In this document: positions 22,951 through 34,390 of the stretch, piece by piece
Position numbering within the stretch: the stretch's first letter is position 1
Layout: every line of letters begins with the position of its first letter
NCBI RefSeq assembly: GCF_004210375.1
Contig: NC_134830.1
Location: forward strand, 69,604,326-69,668,325
Length of the DNA: 64,000 nt
DNA from: Tachypleus tridentatus
Lineage: Eukaryota; Arthropoda; Merostomata; Xiphosura; Limulidae
Reading direction: 5' to 3'
Program-made: the position numbers and the translations under genes
Notes under the pieces: generated by a model
What the model was told of the DNA's origin: nothing
Database searches by the model: none
Seen by the model: the letters and a program-made list of their open reading frames with translations, nothing else

Positions 22951-25008
22951 AAATTAATTTCATATTTTTAGTGGTAATAAGTCGTAGGCCAGGTAATTTA
23001 AGATCCACAGTCCAAATATTAAGTACTTTTTCATCATTGTTTTCGAATTAATCCCAGAATATAAATATATATATAATTACATCACAGCTTGGTAATACAT
23101 ACAATAATATGTTTCCCTACAACGTACCATATGCCCTTAAATGTTTTCTTCAATTATGCTAATAACATCTATATTATTTTTAAAGGACTTTTTGCACATA
23201 TGTTTTTTTATATATAACAACTATATATATATCTGTGTGCGTAGGTGTGTGTGTGTTTTAATTACATATACGAATTAAAACCAGAATAAATCAAACTAAA
23301 GATGTCGTACATATGTTTAAAAAAGAATATGAGAGACAAACTACAGTGTAAAAAGTACAATTCATCCTAATAATCCACACACAGCGGTGGGAATAAACTG
23401 TTTACCAGATGCATTCACTATTTTCTCTTGCCACACTTGTCAAATTAAATAACTCAACCCCCACATCTAAAACTATCATTCACCGTCTGCATGTTGTGGG
23501 AAGGTTGAAATTCTAGATAAAAAGGAGAGGACATAATTTTAATAAAAACGATTTATTAAACAAACCACTTGAAGTTAGTCGTTCTAGTCTACATATTAAA
23601 GTGTCTATATCTGTAAATAACGTAATTAAAGGAAATAAAACTGAACTTGGGGAAAACCTCATTACATCTTTATCACATTTTCTACATCTTACTTATGTCC
23701 ATTCAAGATAAACCTGTTTATTTTGTTGGTGCGGTTCTTTCAATAGGTGTTTTTCGTATCATATACTTTTCTGTTGGATTTCATTTCTCCAACTACCCAT
23801 CTGTATGCTACTAATGTATTTATCGTGTATTCTGCCAAACGAGTTTTAAAATTTAATCTTCTTTCCTTGTATGAATATGAGTGTGTGTGTTTTGTGTTGC
23901 ACTTTCTTCCATCCTTTGCACAATAAACAGGTTAGTTTTGGACAAACTGGACAGTTGTTAGCTCCTTATATTCTTTGGTTAAAAGTGAGAACGTTAAATA
24001 AAGAAATGATCATGGAACTAGGTTTCCATTCCGATGACAGTCTTCAAGCCTGAACTCCTATCGGCTACAAAAGCAACTACTGACGCAAATATCTACTTTG
24101 AACTTCACACGTATCAAAAACATATACAAGTGTAATGTTTAGGGGTGAGGTAAAATAGCACCAAGCACACTAGACTAGAATTAAATCGTACACGTCTTTA
24201 ATGCAATAACTTTCAGTGTAAAATCGAATCGACTTGAGAACGATGGACCAGACACTATCGCTGTTTTGTTTTCAAGGTAAAGAGTTGGGTATGATAAATT
24301 CTAATACATTATGTGAAGCTCATCCATCAACTATATTCTCTATTTAAGCTATCATTATATCATGGACGCGGTCTTTTTGTTCTCCGTACTTAGCTCATTA
24401 AGCTGTATTAGCGGTTTCTCCTTAAGTTCCCATGACTGGGCCAAGTTGGCACGTTAGTAAACCTGACGCCGTAGGTAACCCGCATGACCTTCCGGCGCAC
24501 AAACTGTAGAAAGAAGTCACACGAGTATTAAACGTCTCTTGTTTTGTCCCTTTTTGGTTTTTCTATTGCATATTATTTTACTTTACCGTCTTCCGTTTGA
24601 CAGCAGCCAATCTTGAGATAAAATGGGCCAACACCTTTCCAACTTAGACCACCAACGTACTGTCATGTTTGAAATCAATTAACATAAAACTGTTGCAGAG
24701 ACTCGACCAGTGAATAACACTCTAAAATGTAAGGCCACCACAAATGCTCTATTCTTTCTATGTAGACAGCCTGAAGTTATAACAGTATTGCTGCCAATAG
24801 CCAGTACTTCTCCACAATGAGTTGGGTAATTTGTGTTTCGTCATGTATCACAAATGACAGTAATTGACACTTAATTTGTGGATATCAAGCTCTAAACGTA
24901 TGCTAACGACCACTGCTTTTATTTGGTATAAAAATCTGTAACACTAATAGCTTAGTACGGCCCGGATTATGTTTAAAAAATATTATTCTGTCTGACTGTT
25001 TCCCTAGA
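22951..25008. other. No firm gene
   Basis: AT-rich with microsatellites. One short ORF with a signal-peptide-like sequence (24362-24457) is discussed under findings. Confidence 0.5.
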
Positions 25009-25080
25009 TTGGTGTTTTTCAAACTGCGGTACGCGTACCCCTGGAGGTACACGGTGGTCAACGAAGGGGGTGCACGAACC
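25009..25080. mobile_element. hAT-like terminal fragment
   Basis: GGTGTTTTTCAAACTGCGGT then ACGCGTACCCCTGGAGGTAC resembles the ends of many hAT MITEs (CAGTGTTTCTCAAACTGYGG type). A weak partner end may lie at 25262 (inverted GTTGTCAAACT), but the flanking 8 bp do not match, so borders are unresolved. Confidence 0.35.
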
Positions 25081-25940
25081 GAAATGGAAATATTAAAAAA
25101 AAGGAAGTAAAAAAATAGAGGAAAAAGAAAAATAACTTGTTGGTCAACGTTCATATACGTTAATAAAATAAAAAAATAGTATATCTTATTACTGTCAAAA
25201 TCATAGGGTTTGTGTTGAGTTTGAAAAGGGGTTAGCCAGTTTCAGAAGTTTGACAACAACTGAAAACAAAATGAATTGTTCCTCGGTGTATTGTAACTTG
25301 TTGGAAGATAAAAGAGCTTTCCTTTATAACGTTAATCTCTTCAGATTTTGCTACACAATCATGTCTATCTACGTTACTCAAGAGATTAATCACACAGTTA
25401 ACTATATATTTTGAAATTCCTGTTGAAGATCGGATTAAATAAGCAATAGGCTATTTAAAATCTTTAGATCGTATCACGTCTTATAAGGAAAAATAACAGC
25501 AATTAATTATAAGGTATCACATCAAATATATAATGTTGGACAAATTTGTATGTCACAATACAAAATAACAAAGTATTTTATTATAATAACACAATGGTAA
25601 TATTTTAGCAGTAACAATGTGTCATATAGAATCGCAGTAAAAGTGAAAATGCTTTAAAGCAAATCATTTCTTATTTGTCTAGCAGGGGCTTTCAGTTAAA
25701 ACAGGCATTTTCAATGGTAAATTTAAATGGAATATAAGTTTTTTTTTTCATTTTCTTTTTCTCAGGTGGTTTTATATATTATTACATAAAATAAAAACTA
25801 CGTCTATTTGATTTGTAAAAGCTAATTTTAGGAGTTGTTAAAGAATAAAATGAGTCACCTTTTATGTTCGTGCTAATAGTTAAATATTTTAAATTGAAGT
25901 CAATGTTATCCTCTTGGTGAAACTCAGAAGAAATGATAAA

Positions 25941-26130
25941 TGAAAAACTACCGAGAAACAGACAAGGGAAGTATAAAAAGATGAAGAGCAAGTGTAGTGA
26001 CAAATGAAAAAAACTACCGAGAAACAGAGAAGTGAAGTATAAACAGATGAAAAAGTACAGAGGAACATACTAGAGAAGTATAAACAGATGAAAAAGTACA
26101 GAGGAACATACTAGAGAAGTATAAACAGAC
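25941..26130. repeat. Purine-rich tandem repeat
   Basis: GAAGTATAAACAGATGAAAA recurs at 26034, 26075 and (diverged) 26116, a 41-bp period, beside a longer, older duplication of ACTACCGAGAAACAGA (25948 and 26013). Confidence 0.75.
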
Positions 26131-26757
26131 GTAGAACAAGTATATTGATATAAATCACAAGTACAGATAAGAAAAGAACAGATGAAAATATGTATATATA
26201 GCTGATAAAAAAAAAAACTGATACAAGTAGACACTTGCAGATGAAAATTAAACACGAACAGCTGAAGGGCATATATCATACAGAAATGAAGAGTAGAGAG
26301 AGGGAAAGAGAGAACATGATGATAAACAAGTACAAATAGAAGAAGACAAAAACTGAGAAATGGTTTTCAAGAATAGCAAAAATCAAATAGAAGTGTGATT
26401 ATCTAGTATTATCATATTTCATCATTTCTTAAGAAGTATAAACTAAGTCTTTATATTCGAGTAACTTTTTTTTTTCCAAAGTTTCACTTTCTGTGTTGAC
26501 CAGATGTCGCAAGGTCGTACTAAACCTTCCACACAGCACCTTTTGATCTTGAGTCTCAAGTTAGAGGGTAAGCGTTTCTGAGAAGGTTTACAGGAAATTC
26601 GCATATTATTACAAGAATACTGAAGAGATAATATCGCCCCCCACGTGTTGTTTGAGATTTTTATCAAATAACTTTGATCATTTAGAGCTGGGATCTAATA
26701 AAGTGGCCAGAAATGGCATAGTTCTGTAAAATCTCCTGTCGCTGAATATATCATGTT

Positions 26758-26850
26758 TGTTGTTTAGCACAGATTTATGCAATTGGCTATCTGTGCTGCG
26801 CTCTACCCAATGTGAAACCCGATTCTCAGCATAATAATCTTGGAGACTTT
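26758..26850 (-). repeat. SINE B fragment, diverged
   Basis: TTGTTTAGCACAGATTTATG and CAATTGGCTATCTGTGC, then a decayed head. Confidence 0.6.
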
Positions 26851-27803
26851 TCATTGGGCGTGGTTATGCGTTTCTGAAAAAAACACCTCTTTAAACTAAA
26901 AGGCGTTAAGCAAAATATAAATTTCCCGTTAGAATACGTTTAATAAAGGGAGAGAATGTGTTTCTGACTTAAAACTTTCTGGATATAAAAGTTTTAAGCG
27001 TATTTTATGGTTTTAATTAGATACTCAAAGGTTAAATTTATGTATATAAAACATTAAATAAACCAGAAAATAAGAGCGTACCGCTGCACCATGGCATATG
27101 GCACTTCTGAAGCGTGTACAACTGTGTTTCAGAGTACTTTTTTTTTAACGGCGCTAAATCCAAAATTGCTTTCCCAACTGACCGTGCTAATCGATTTGTA
27201 TACATGACAAAATTAGCCCTAATCATCTGTCACCAATTTCTTTTCAATATTGGAACTAAAATACAAACAAAGGCCCTCGCTTAGCCAAGACTTCATCCAC
27301 CATTAGTTTATTTAACTGAAAACGATGTTCACGTATAATACTCTCGCAAGAATTAAACATATGAAAAATATGTAAAACGCAATAGGAAGTGTTCATGATG
27401 TGTATGGATTTTACGTAATAATGAACAAAGAGAGTGTGAGCACTTCGTATCAAATATTTTGTTAATTACCATACATGAGCACAACCTTTAAAGAGTAAAA
27501 TCCAATGGCATAACCTATAATTTTCATATTATAATTAAGAGAACACTCAGTTGTAAACTAACAAATGCAGGAAGGGGGAAAAGTTCAGGCAAGTCTGACC
27601 CTCCCAGGCCTCCAAACATCTAAATCCCAATATTGAAATGAGCGCTAATCGAAAATGTTCCCTAATAAGAAACTGTATTAAAACAAAGGCTCGCTAATAC
27701 AAAGCGCGCTAAGTTAGGGACGTAGGTAATTTGTTTTACATACGTCGCTTCACATGATTCTAGTTCTTAGTTTATTTTACAGAATTCTCATACTGTTGTC
27801 TGC

Positions 27804-28030
27804 TGTAGCGTAAAGCAGTGCAATGGGCTATGTACGTTGTGTCTGTTGTTGCGTAAAGCAGTACAATGGGCTATGTACGTTGTGTCTCTTGTTGTTGTAA
27901 CGTGAAGCAGTACAATGGGCTATGTACGTTGTGTCTGTTGTTGTTGTAACGTGAAGCAGTACAAAAGGCTATGTACGTTGTGTTGATGTAGCGTAAACCA
28001 GTATAGAGAGCTATGTATGTCCTGTCTGCT
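27804..28030. repeat. Five-copy 42-49 bp minisatellite
   Basis: Units begin at about 27808, 27851, 27900, 27949 and 27991 and share GTAAAGCAGTACAATGGGCT and TATGTACGTTGTGTC. Spacing varies because of a GTT-rich linker. The unit resembles the 3' tail of SINE family B (AAAGCTACACAATGGGCTAT), so the array may have grown from a SINE end. Confidence 0.85.
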
Positions 28031-28320
28031 GCATGGATCGAATCTCGAATTTCAGAGTGTTAGGCATTCGTCAAAGATAGCGGTAGACTAGTTAGGTACA
28101 ACAACTATTAATATCGTTTGTACTTCTTCAAATTATAATACTTCACTAACCGTAGTGATAAGCAACACGTATCCAGTTTTATAATAATAAAACAAACATT
28201 TTCTTTTGTAATTCCAGAAGGCTGGGCGAAAGTTTTCTGAATGTTATATATGTATAGCAGTATGTAAACACTTGATTTTCATTAAATCAGTCATCTTGTA
28301 TAAAACACTTTCATATTACT

Positions 28321-28490
28321 TATCTCAGGACGGCTGGTATGGGTATTAACACTTTTACTAATAAAGCAGAGAACAACGTTTCGACCTTCTTAGGTCATCT
28401 TCAGGTTAACATCTTTGTTAAGAAGGTTGAAACGTTGTTCTGTGCTTTATTAGTAAAAATATTAATATCCATACCAGCCGTCCTGAGATA
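28321..28490. repeat. 72-bp-armed palindrome, probable Penelope-like element end
   Basis: Arms 28321-28392 and 28419-28490 are inverted copies with about five mismatches in 72 bp, around a 26-bp centre. Each arm starts, from the outside, TATCTCAGGACGGCTGGTAT. The - strand of the left arm plus centre carries a hammerhead-ribozyme-like core (see the ncRNA entry). Hammerheads of this small type are known in Penelope-like retroelements, whose ends are often repeated or inverted. No reverse transcriptase or GIY-YIG coding is present, so this would be a solo or non-autonomous terminal piece. Confidence 0.6.
28376..28404 (-). ncRNA. Hammerhead-ribozyme-like motif
   Basis: Reading the - strand from 28404: CTGAAGA (fits the CUGANGA core), one T, GACC, a six-base loop, GGTC pairing with GACC, then GAAAC. 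This matches core, stem II and second core strand of a hammerhead with a very short stem III (AC-GTT-GT). The single U between the first core strand and stem II departs from the canonical form, so activity is uncertain. The right arm has lost the CUGANGA strand. Confidence 0.45.
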
Positions 28491-28604
28491 CATGTTTACT
28501 TCAAGTGGGTTTCTCGTCATGAACTGACTTTCATATTACGCTCAAAATCTGACGTCTTGTAACGAACAGAAAGATGACTAAATTAGCAATTTCAGTCAAG
28601 AATA

Positions 28605-28717
28605 CACCCTGCTGGTTCAGTGCATTAAGTCTTAGGGCTTATAACGCTTTAACTTAGGTTTCGCTACCAGTGGTGGTTAGAGCACAAATAACCTATTGTG
28701 CTTAACAAGAAACAAAA
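28605..28717 (+). repeat. SINE B, diverged
   Basis: GCTGGTTCAGTGCATTAAGT, AGGTTTCGCTACCAGTGGTG, tail CCTATTGTGCTTAACAAG. Confidence 0.65.
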
Positions 28718-29218
28718 GGTTAGGGATAAGTGAAACATATGCATGGTATAAATTCAGAAGTTTTGTTAACCAACTGTTGTTAATGTAAATCTCTGAATAT
28801 AAATTTGAAGCCTATTATCCTGTGAATTGAGGATTAAAAAAAAAAATTTGAAACATGCTAACACTAAGGCTGCACTTTTTGCCCAAAAATAAAGTATGTG
28901 GATCAAACTTTCAAACACATACCTATACTGTGATTGCACAATGGTAAGAAATAGTGTTTTTTTACCTGTGAAAATACTTATATGAACTTTAATCACATAC
29001 TTCTTTCAAAGTAAGCCTAGAATTGTACGTTAAAGTGTTGCATCCTTTCTTGTTAACTTCTCTTACATATGATATTGGTTAGATACGAAGATCGGGCGTA
29101 ATTTGGAAACTTTGTTTTATTTGTTTGATGCTGCTATTATTATATTATTTCACTGAATATCTTATCACACAATATTCGTACATATGTATTGATAACGGAA
29201 GGTAACGCTTTATACTTC

Positions 29219-29341
29219 GTACCCCGATCGGACAGCGGTAAGTCTTCGGATTTACAAAGCTTAAAATCAATGGTTCGATTCCCTTCGGAAGACACAGCCG
29301 GTAGTCCGTTGTGGCTTTGCTATAATAACACACATACAACA
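29219..29341 (+). repeat. SINE B, GGCTTTGCTATAA-tail subfamily
   Basis: ACCCCGATCGGACAGCGGTA, AATGGTTCGATTCCC (B box), tail GTTGTGGCTTTGCTATAATA. Shares this alternative tail with the copies at 41512 and 52167. Confidence 0.85.
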
Positions 29342-30057
29342 CTTTATATTTCTCTAAGTTAATAAATTTGATTAATTATTTACATACCACGTTAGGTATC
29401 GCCACTAATCAACACAGCGAATTAGCTAATAAATTAGATATCTATATATGCATATCATTTTCTTGAAGATTAAAAAGAACCAACTACACAGTAGTGAAAA
29501 TGCTATCAGATGGTTTTGACAGAGATCGTTACGGAGAGAACGAACTAGATTTGGATGACTAACATAATAGAAAACTAAAATTATTACGAACTTAGATTTG
29601 AAAAATGAGTTTTTAATCTAACATTTCTGTCTGAAACAAACTGAGTTTTGTGAGAATAACTATCGTTGACAAGACAATTGATATAGAAATTCACCCTTTG
29701 TACAACACGGCCTTTGTATTTTATATAGATAATGGTATTTAATAACATAGTCTTGGTTAGGCCTATAATTTCACACTCGACACAATTTCTGGTGACATAC
29801 CTCCTATGCTGAGAACTCGGGGCCGCTTGGAGCCTAGAGGTAAATACATAGACATAGTGATAACAATTGCGGGCTAAAATTAAAAAGACATTTCATGTCA
29901 CTTAGACATTGAGTAGTAGAGAAATGTATAAAATACATTATTAATTCCTCAACAACATCAAAATATTTAAGTTTTGTTTTCTCTCCTACAAATTGTGCTT
30001 GTTTGTTCTTTGAAAATCTAGCAAAGCTATTCGAAGGTTTCGTCCCCTCACCAATTG

Positions 30058-30148
30058 TATGTCTTCGGATTTACAACGCTAGAAACCAGGCATAGCACAG
30101 ACTTCCCATCCTGTAACTTTGTGCTTAACTATAAACAAACAAACAAAA
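30058..30148 (+). repeat. SINE B with internal deletion
   Basis: GTCTTCGGATTTACAACGCT and AGAAACCAGG, then directly AACTTTGTGCTTAACTATAA. The B box is lost. Confidence 0.7.
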
Positions 30149-30159
30149 CAAATCGAAGA

Positions 30160-30389
30160 TAACTTGCATTAGCCATCCCTGATTTTGAAGTGATAGACTA
30201 GAAGGAAGGCAGTTAATCAACGTTACCCACTGCCAAATTTTAGACTACTGTTCATCAACGAATAGTTATAAAGACTATCATATTATACCTCCCCTACGAC
30301 GGAAAGGACGAGTATATTAAGCGACTTGTTTCGACCCGCGACCTGTTGATTGTGAAATGAGCCCTTTAGCCACCAAGCTATGCCAGATC
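30160..30389 (-). repeat. Diverged SINE A remnant
   Basis: AGCCATCCCTGATTTTGAAG, TTACCCACTGCC and CCACCAAGCTATGCCAGA mark body and head of an old copy. Confidence 0.65.
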
Positions 30390-31078
30390 ACTTGTGTTTG
30401 ATCATTGGCGTTATTTTTTTAAATCTGTTATTATTATTGTTTTGTGACATTTTATTATTTCACTAAATGAAAATTATAAATCAAATTTATTCGGTATTGA
30501 TGAAAACAAGATGATTGCACCCCCTCGTTTGAAAAATGGAGCTTAGCAATTTAAGGAATGTAACAAACTAAATTAACAATTAAAAGTAGGCTTCTCATGT
30601 CTGAACTTCGAAGTGATACCAATGTTTTTTCAACCAGAACAACCTGAAAATTTCACCATGGTATCGTTTTATAAGCCAATCTGGTGGGCATCGTTTTGTT
30701 AACAGCACCTGAATCAAAATGTGAGATAAACAACCAGATCAAAAACCCAAAGTCTGAGTTATATGGTTATCCCTAATTTTAACCAGTTCACCGCTTACAT
30801 GATAATTCTTATGACGGTTCGGACCTTGGACCATAGAACTTTAACTGTTAGATTACGCCTGGTTTTGGCTTTGAATAAAACACATTTCTCTTTTATTAGA
30901 AGGCGTGAATTAATTACATACATTTATGGCGTCTGTAAAATCAAGAATAAAGTAACAAATATATGTGTAAATTCATATTAGATGAAACATTAATTCTTTT
31001 TTTAATAATTCCTTCTGAAAACATTCAGTTTTAAATGTTATATTTTATCCTTAAATGGAAGTCGGTACTTTACATGTT

Positions 31079-31345
31079 GCCGAGCATGGCCAGGTGGTTA
31101 AGGCGCTAGACACGTTATATGAGGGTCACACCAACCATGTTGGCCCTTTCAGCTGTGGGGGCGTTACAAATGTGACAGTCAATCCCACTATTCATTGGTA
31201 AAAGAGTAGCCCAAGAGTTGGCGGTTGGTGGTGATGACTAGCTGCCTTCCCTCTAGTCTTACAGTGCTAAATTAGGGACGGCTAGGGCAGATAGCCCTCG
31301 TGTAGCTTTGCGCGAAATTAAAAAAACAAACAAACAAACAAAACA
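31079..31345 (+). repeat. SINE family A with deletion in the tRNA head
   Basis: The A box (TGGCCAGGTGG) is kept, but the segment that should hold the B box is deleted, joining GAGGGT to CACACC. The body and (CAAA)n tail are complete. Without a B box this copy should not be transcribed by Pol III. Confidence 0.88.
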
Positions 31346-31539
31346 ATATATTTCACATTCATGAAATAATTCATAGTTCATTCTGCATTGTAACATTCTT
31401 TAATCTAAGCGAATAATTTAGTGACTAACACTACAACAGTTGCATTAATTCTAGTTGTCAAATGTTATTTTTTTTTCCATATATTAATTATTATCTTAGT
31501 CACAAGGGATTGTCATTGGGACCAAGTGTGACCAATGGC

Positions 31540-31790
31540 AAGCGTGCCAAACTGTAGATCTGTGGGGTCATGATTCACGTACCTACATGATAAATAAATA
31601 AATCATGATCTGGAGTTTCGGGTCGTAGATACGTGGTAAAGATGGCAGTCAACTTCCACTATTCGGTCATACAAGAGAAGCTCAAAAGTTGGCGATGGGT
31701 GTTTTTCATTAGTTGCCTTCCTTCTAGTTTATCAGTTCAGAACTAGAGACGGCTGGTGGCTCAAATATCAAAGTATCTTTTTGCAAATAT
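31540..31790 (+). repeat. Diverged SINE A remnant
   Basis: CAGTCAACTTCCACTATTCG, AAAGTTGGCGATGGGTG and TAGAGACGGCTGG follow family A order at high divergence. Confidence 0.5.
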
Positions 31791-32118
31791 CCGAAAATGC
31801 AAACAACTGTAATGTTTAAAATTTCTCAAACACTAAAACATTTTAAGTTCTGAATTAGTACGGCCTTTCTATAAACACGAATAAATAAATATTTTCCCAT
31901 GTTTCATTATCATAAATAAACCTGTTTACAACATCATTATATGATGCTTACAGTAAGATGAATAAGAATATTAATGTCCTAGATTATTGTCAGTGAAAGC
32001 AGATTTTTCTTCATGTGTTTAACGGTGATGTTTTGCTCTAAGATTAAGTCGGAACTTGAAGTCAGAGTGAGAAAGGTTAGTTCTGCAAATCTCGCGTTTT
32101 GATTGGTTCTCAGATCAC

Positions 32119-32145
32119 CAGATGACAAGATAATGCCGACAGTTG
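32119..32145 (+). promoter_or_regulatory. Two E-boxes upstream of the TATA box
   Basis: CAGATG (32119-32124) and CAGTTG (32140-32145) fit CANNTG, the core site of bHLH dimers. They sit 28-60 bp above the TATA box of a bHLH gene, which would suit auto- or cross-regulation. Six-base sites are common by chance, so function is inference. Confidence 0.3.
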
Positions 32146-32172
32146 TTGCACGCCGTACCTCTGGTTTCGTTA

Positions 32173-32182
32173 TATATAAAAG
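32173..32182 (+). promoter_or_regulatory. TATA box of the atonal-like gene
   Basis: TATATAAAAG lies 255-264 bp before the start codon, which predicts a transcription start near 32204-32212. Upstream there is an inverted CCAAT box (ATTGG, 32102-32106). The local region is less AT-rich than its surroundings, as expected of a core promoter. The start site is inferred from spacing only. Confidence 0.55.
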
Positions 32183-32228
32183 TTAAAAGTATGAGATAAG
32201 CAAAGGTCTCTTATCTACGACAGCGTGA

Positions 32229-32249
32229 ATGTTTGTCTCCCTGCGTTAG
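32229..32249 (+). other. Upstream ORF in the atonal-like 5' leader
   Basis: ATG, five further sense codons and TAG, wholly inside the predicted 5' leader. It is the only upstream ATG between the predicted start site and the main ATG. It could dampen translation. The effect depends on the true transcription start. Confidence 0.35.
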
Positions 32250-32436
32250 ATAGAAATTTTCACCCATCTACTGTGCTGGAAATTCACCTTTCTTTAGTAC
32301 TTATTAACTTCTGTTTTGTTACTTAATAGATCATTAAAACCAGAAACTAAGTTATTTCTACATTTCAACAAATTAGATATATCTTTTTTTCTTCTTCAAT
32401 ACATTTTGATCGTTCTGCTTAACGTACCTATCTGCA

Positions 32437-32991
32437 ATGGAACCGTCTCATCAGTCGAACTATTATGGATACTCTGCTCCAAACTTCAGCTCGATCACTG
32501 GTCATTATTCACTGTTGAACTACGCTATACCTAAAATTCATAATACGAACGATTCAGCTCTCGATTCATTTTGCTTTACAGCCAACAATGTTGTCTCTCA
32601 CACTTCGGAGCCAGTAGCTTATTTCGTTGAATCCAGAATGATGAATATTCACCGTCAAACAGTCACGAATAAATACATAGACGTAACAGAAAAGATATAC
32701 AACAGAGAAATGTCAGGACAACTTCGAACTAATCTAGTCGAAAACCACAAGTGTAACGTTAGGAAACGGAATTCAAATAAGTCATCTCCTCCAGAAGCGT
32801 TGATGAAGAAACGTAGGCTTGCCGCCAACGCTCGCGAACGGCGTCGCATGAACAGTCTGAACGTTGCTTTTGATCGATTACGGGAAGTAGTGCCCTCAAT
32901 TGGAAGAGAAAGAAAACTATCAAAATATGAGACGCTTCAAATGGCCCAAAGTTACATAAAAGCTTTAGTGAAAATTTTAAACAGAGACTAG
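32437..32991 (+). CDS. ato-like: Atonal-family bHLH transcription factor, single exon
   Basis: Complete 184-codon ORF from an ATG in good context (GCAATGG) to TAG. The bHLH spans about residues 126-181. The basic region reads [13 protein letters not shown], helix 1 contains [10 protein letters not shown], and helix 2 contains [14 protein letters not shown]. These are the diagnostic residues of the Atonal/ATOH1/ATOH7 group: NeuroD and Neurogenin have a different basic region (RERNRM) and helix 2. Only three residues follow helix 2, so the domain is at the extreme C-terminus, as in insect Ato, Amos and Cato. Residues 1-110 are Ser/Asn/Tyr-rich and unrecognised; a basic stretch (about 108-125) leads into the domain. 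No intron is needed, as is usual for atonal genes. By family knowledge the protein should bind E-boxes as a heterodimer with an E-protein (Daughterless) and specify sensory or retinal neuron precursors. The family call is very safe; the exact paralogue (ato, amos, cato or ATOH7-like) cannot be settled from one sequence. Confidence 0.95.
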   Translation: MEPSHQSNYYGYSAPNFSSITGHYSLLNYAIPKIHNTNDSALDSFCFTANNVVSHTSEPVAYFVESRMMNIHRQTVTNKYIDVTEKIYNREMSGQLRTNLVENHKCNVRKRNSNKSSPPEALMKKRRLAANARERRRMNSLNVAFDRLREVVPSIGRERKLSKYETLQMAQSYIKALVKILNRD

Positions 32992-34224
32992 AAACTGCAC
33001 TATAAATATATCACGGAAAGCGTTTCTCTCTGTTAAATTTTTGTGATGTAAAATGATCTTTAGCAATGTTTCCAGACGTTTAAATCTGTCAGTAGAGACA
33101 AGGGTTTTTGTTACTGATCTGATGTCGTGGTTGAGTATATCAAAGTAATATATTCCATAAGTTGGTGCTTAAATTTTCTTTGATAACCTAAAATAAAACA
33201 GTAGGATTACGTTATATCATTTAAATATAAATATAGTAATAATATTCTGAATAACATATAAAATATTATAAATTCAATTATTCGCATCAAAATATTTATT
33301 ATTTTTATAATAAAGTAGAGAACTCGGAAACAGGTATAATAAATTTTAACCTTAAAGAACATGAATCGAGAAGTGCTTTAAAATTCGGCAGATTACGTTA
33401 AATTAATTAATCTACTGAAAACATTTGCCAGAGATGTGTTTTGTTTTTTTTAATATGTAGACTATAAGAATGTTGACCGACAAATAATAGTCTTAGCTGA
33501 AAGCAAGTCAACTAAGTAAGGTTTGTATACAAGGCTTATCAATTTTGTTTTCTCATGCCACAAATTCACCTATATTGTTATCTTCCGTTAACGAAGCCTG
33601 TTACATAAAATGTAATTGCCTTATAATTACTAGTATAAAATTAGATTTTGTGTTTAGCCTTTTAGGATATTAAACTTATTTTTTGAAGCAAAATTTCGTT
33701 TGTTATTAGCTGAGTTTTTACTATAGTATTTTTAAAGGAAATATGCCATTATTATATTGTATATGATATGAATCAAACTTTCGAAACAAATATTATTCAG
33801 TTTTTGTATATATATTTCTTAATCAGATATAATCGAGTGCTCAGACGAAAGGGACAAAAGGTGATGAAAATAACATTAAATATTTGGAAGTGCTTAATCA
33901 AGGTGTTGTGTAAAATAAAATATTATGCAACAACTTTTGTCAGTTCGGTGCATATTGATAAATGAAAGAAACAGTCTTTATTTCAAGACATGTGTGTGTA
34001 ATTCAGCAGTTAGGCAGTTATATTTCATAATTATGTTGTTGTTTTTTATTACTGAATGTATTATATACCTCGAATCTCAAGTTGTGGTTTGTGCTATATA
34101 TACCGGCTTGGTTATATATCCTTATAAATGGGGTATAAATAATGTATCCACAATATATAGAATATTTTAAATAAAAGTATTTGGGATAAAATATGTACAA
34201 ATGCGTATTTCACATTTATTAGAG
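32992..34224. other. 3' flank of the atonal-like gene, no other gene
   Basis: Very AT-rich. No second bHLH or other coding sequence follows. Confidence 0.6.
33192..33197 (+). terminator. Polyadenylation signal of the atonal-like gene
   Basis: AATAAA about 200 bp after the stop codon gives a plausible short 3' UTR. The downstream DNA is very AT-rich, and other AATAAA motifs follow, so this is the first good candidate rather than a proven site. Confidence 0.4.
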
Positions 34225-34390
34225 TATGACGGAATCAGTTGGTTGAACTGTCCAGATTACGAGTCTGAGGATTCATGGCTCGAGACACGTTGCAGAAAAA
34301 AAGTTAGTGGCACTTCACGGCCGCGAGAATTGCAACAGAATTGATGTCATTGAAAGTAATCCGTGGGACACCTGAAATGTGCCCTAATTT
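34225..34390 (+). repeat. tRNA-like SINE remnant (unassigned family)
   Basis: CAGTTGGTTGAACTGTCCAG, then GATTACGAGTCTGAGG and GGCTCGAGAC (B-box-like), form a degenerate tRNA head. The body differs from families A and B. Ends unclear. Confidence 0.3.
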
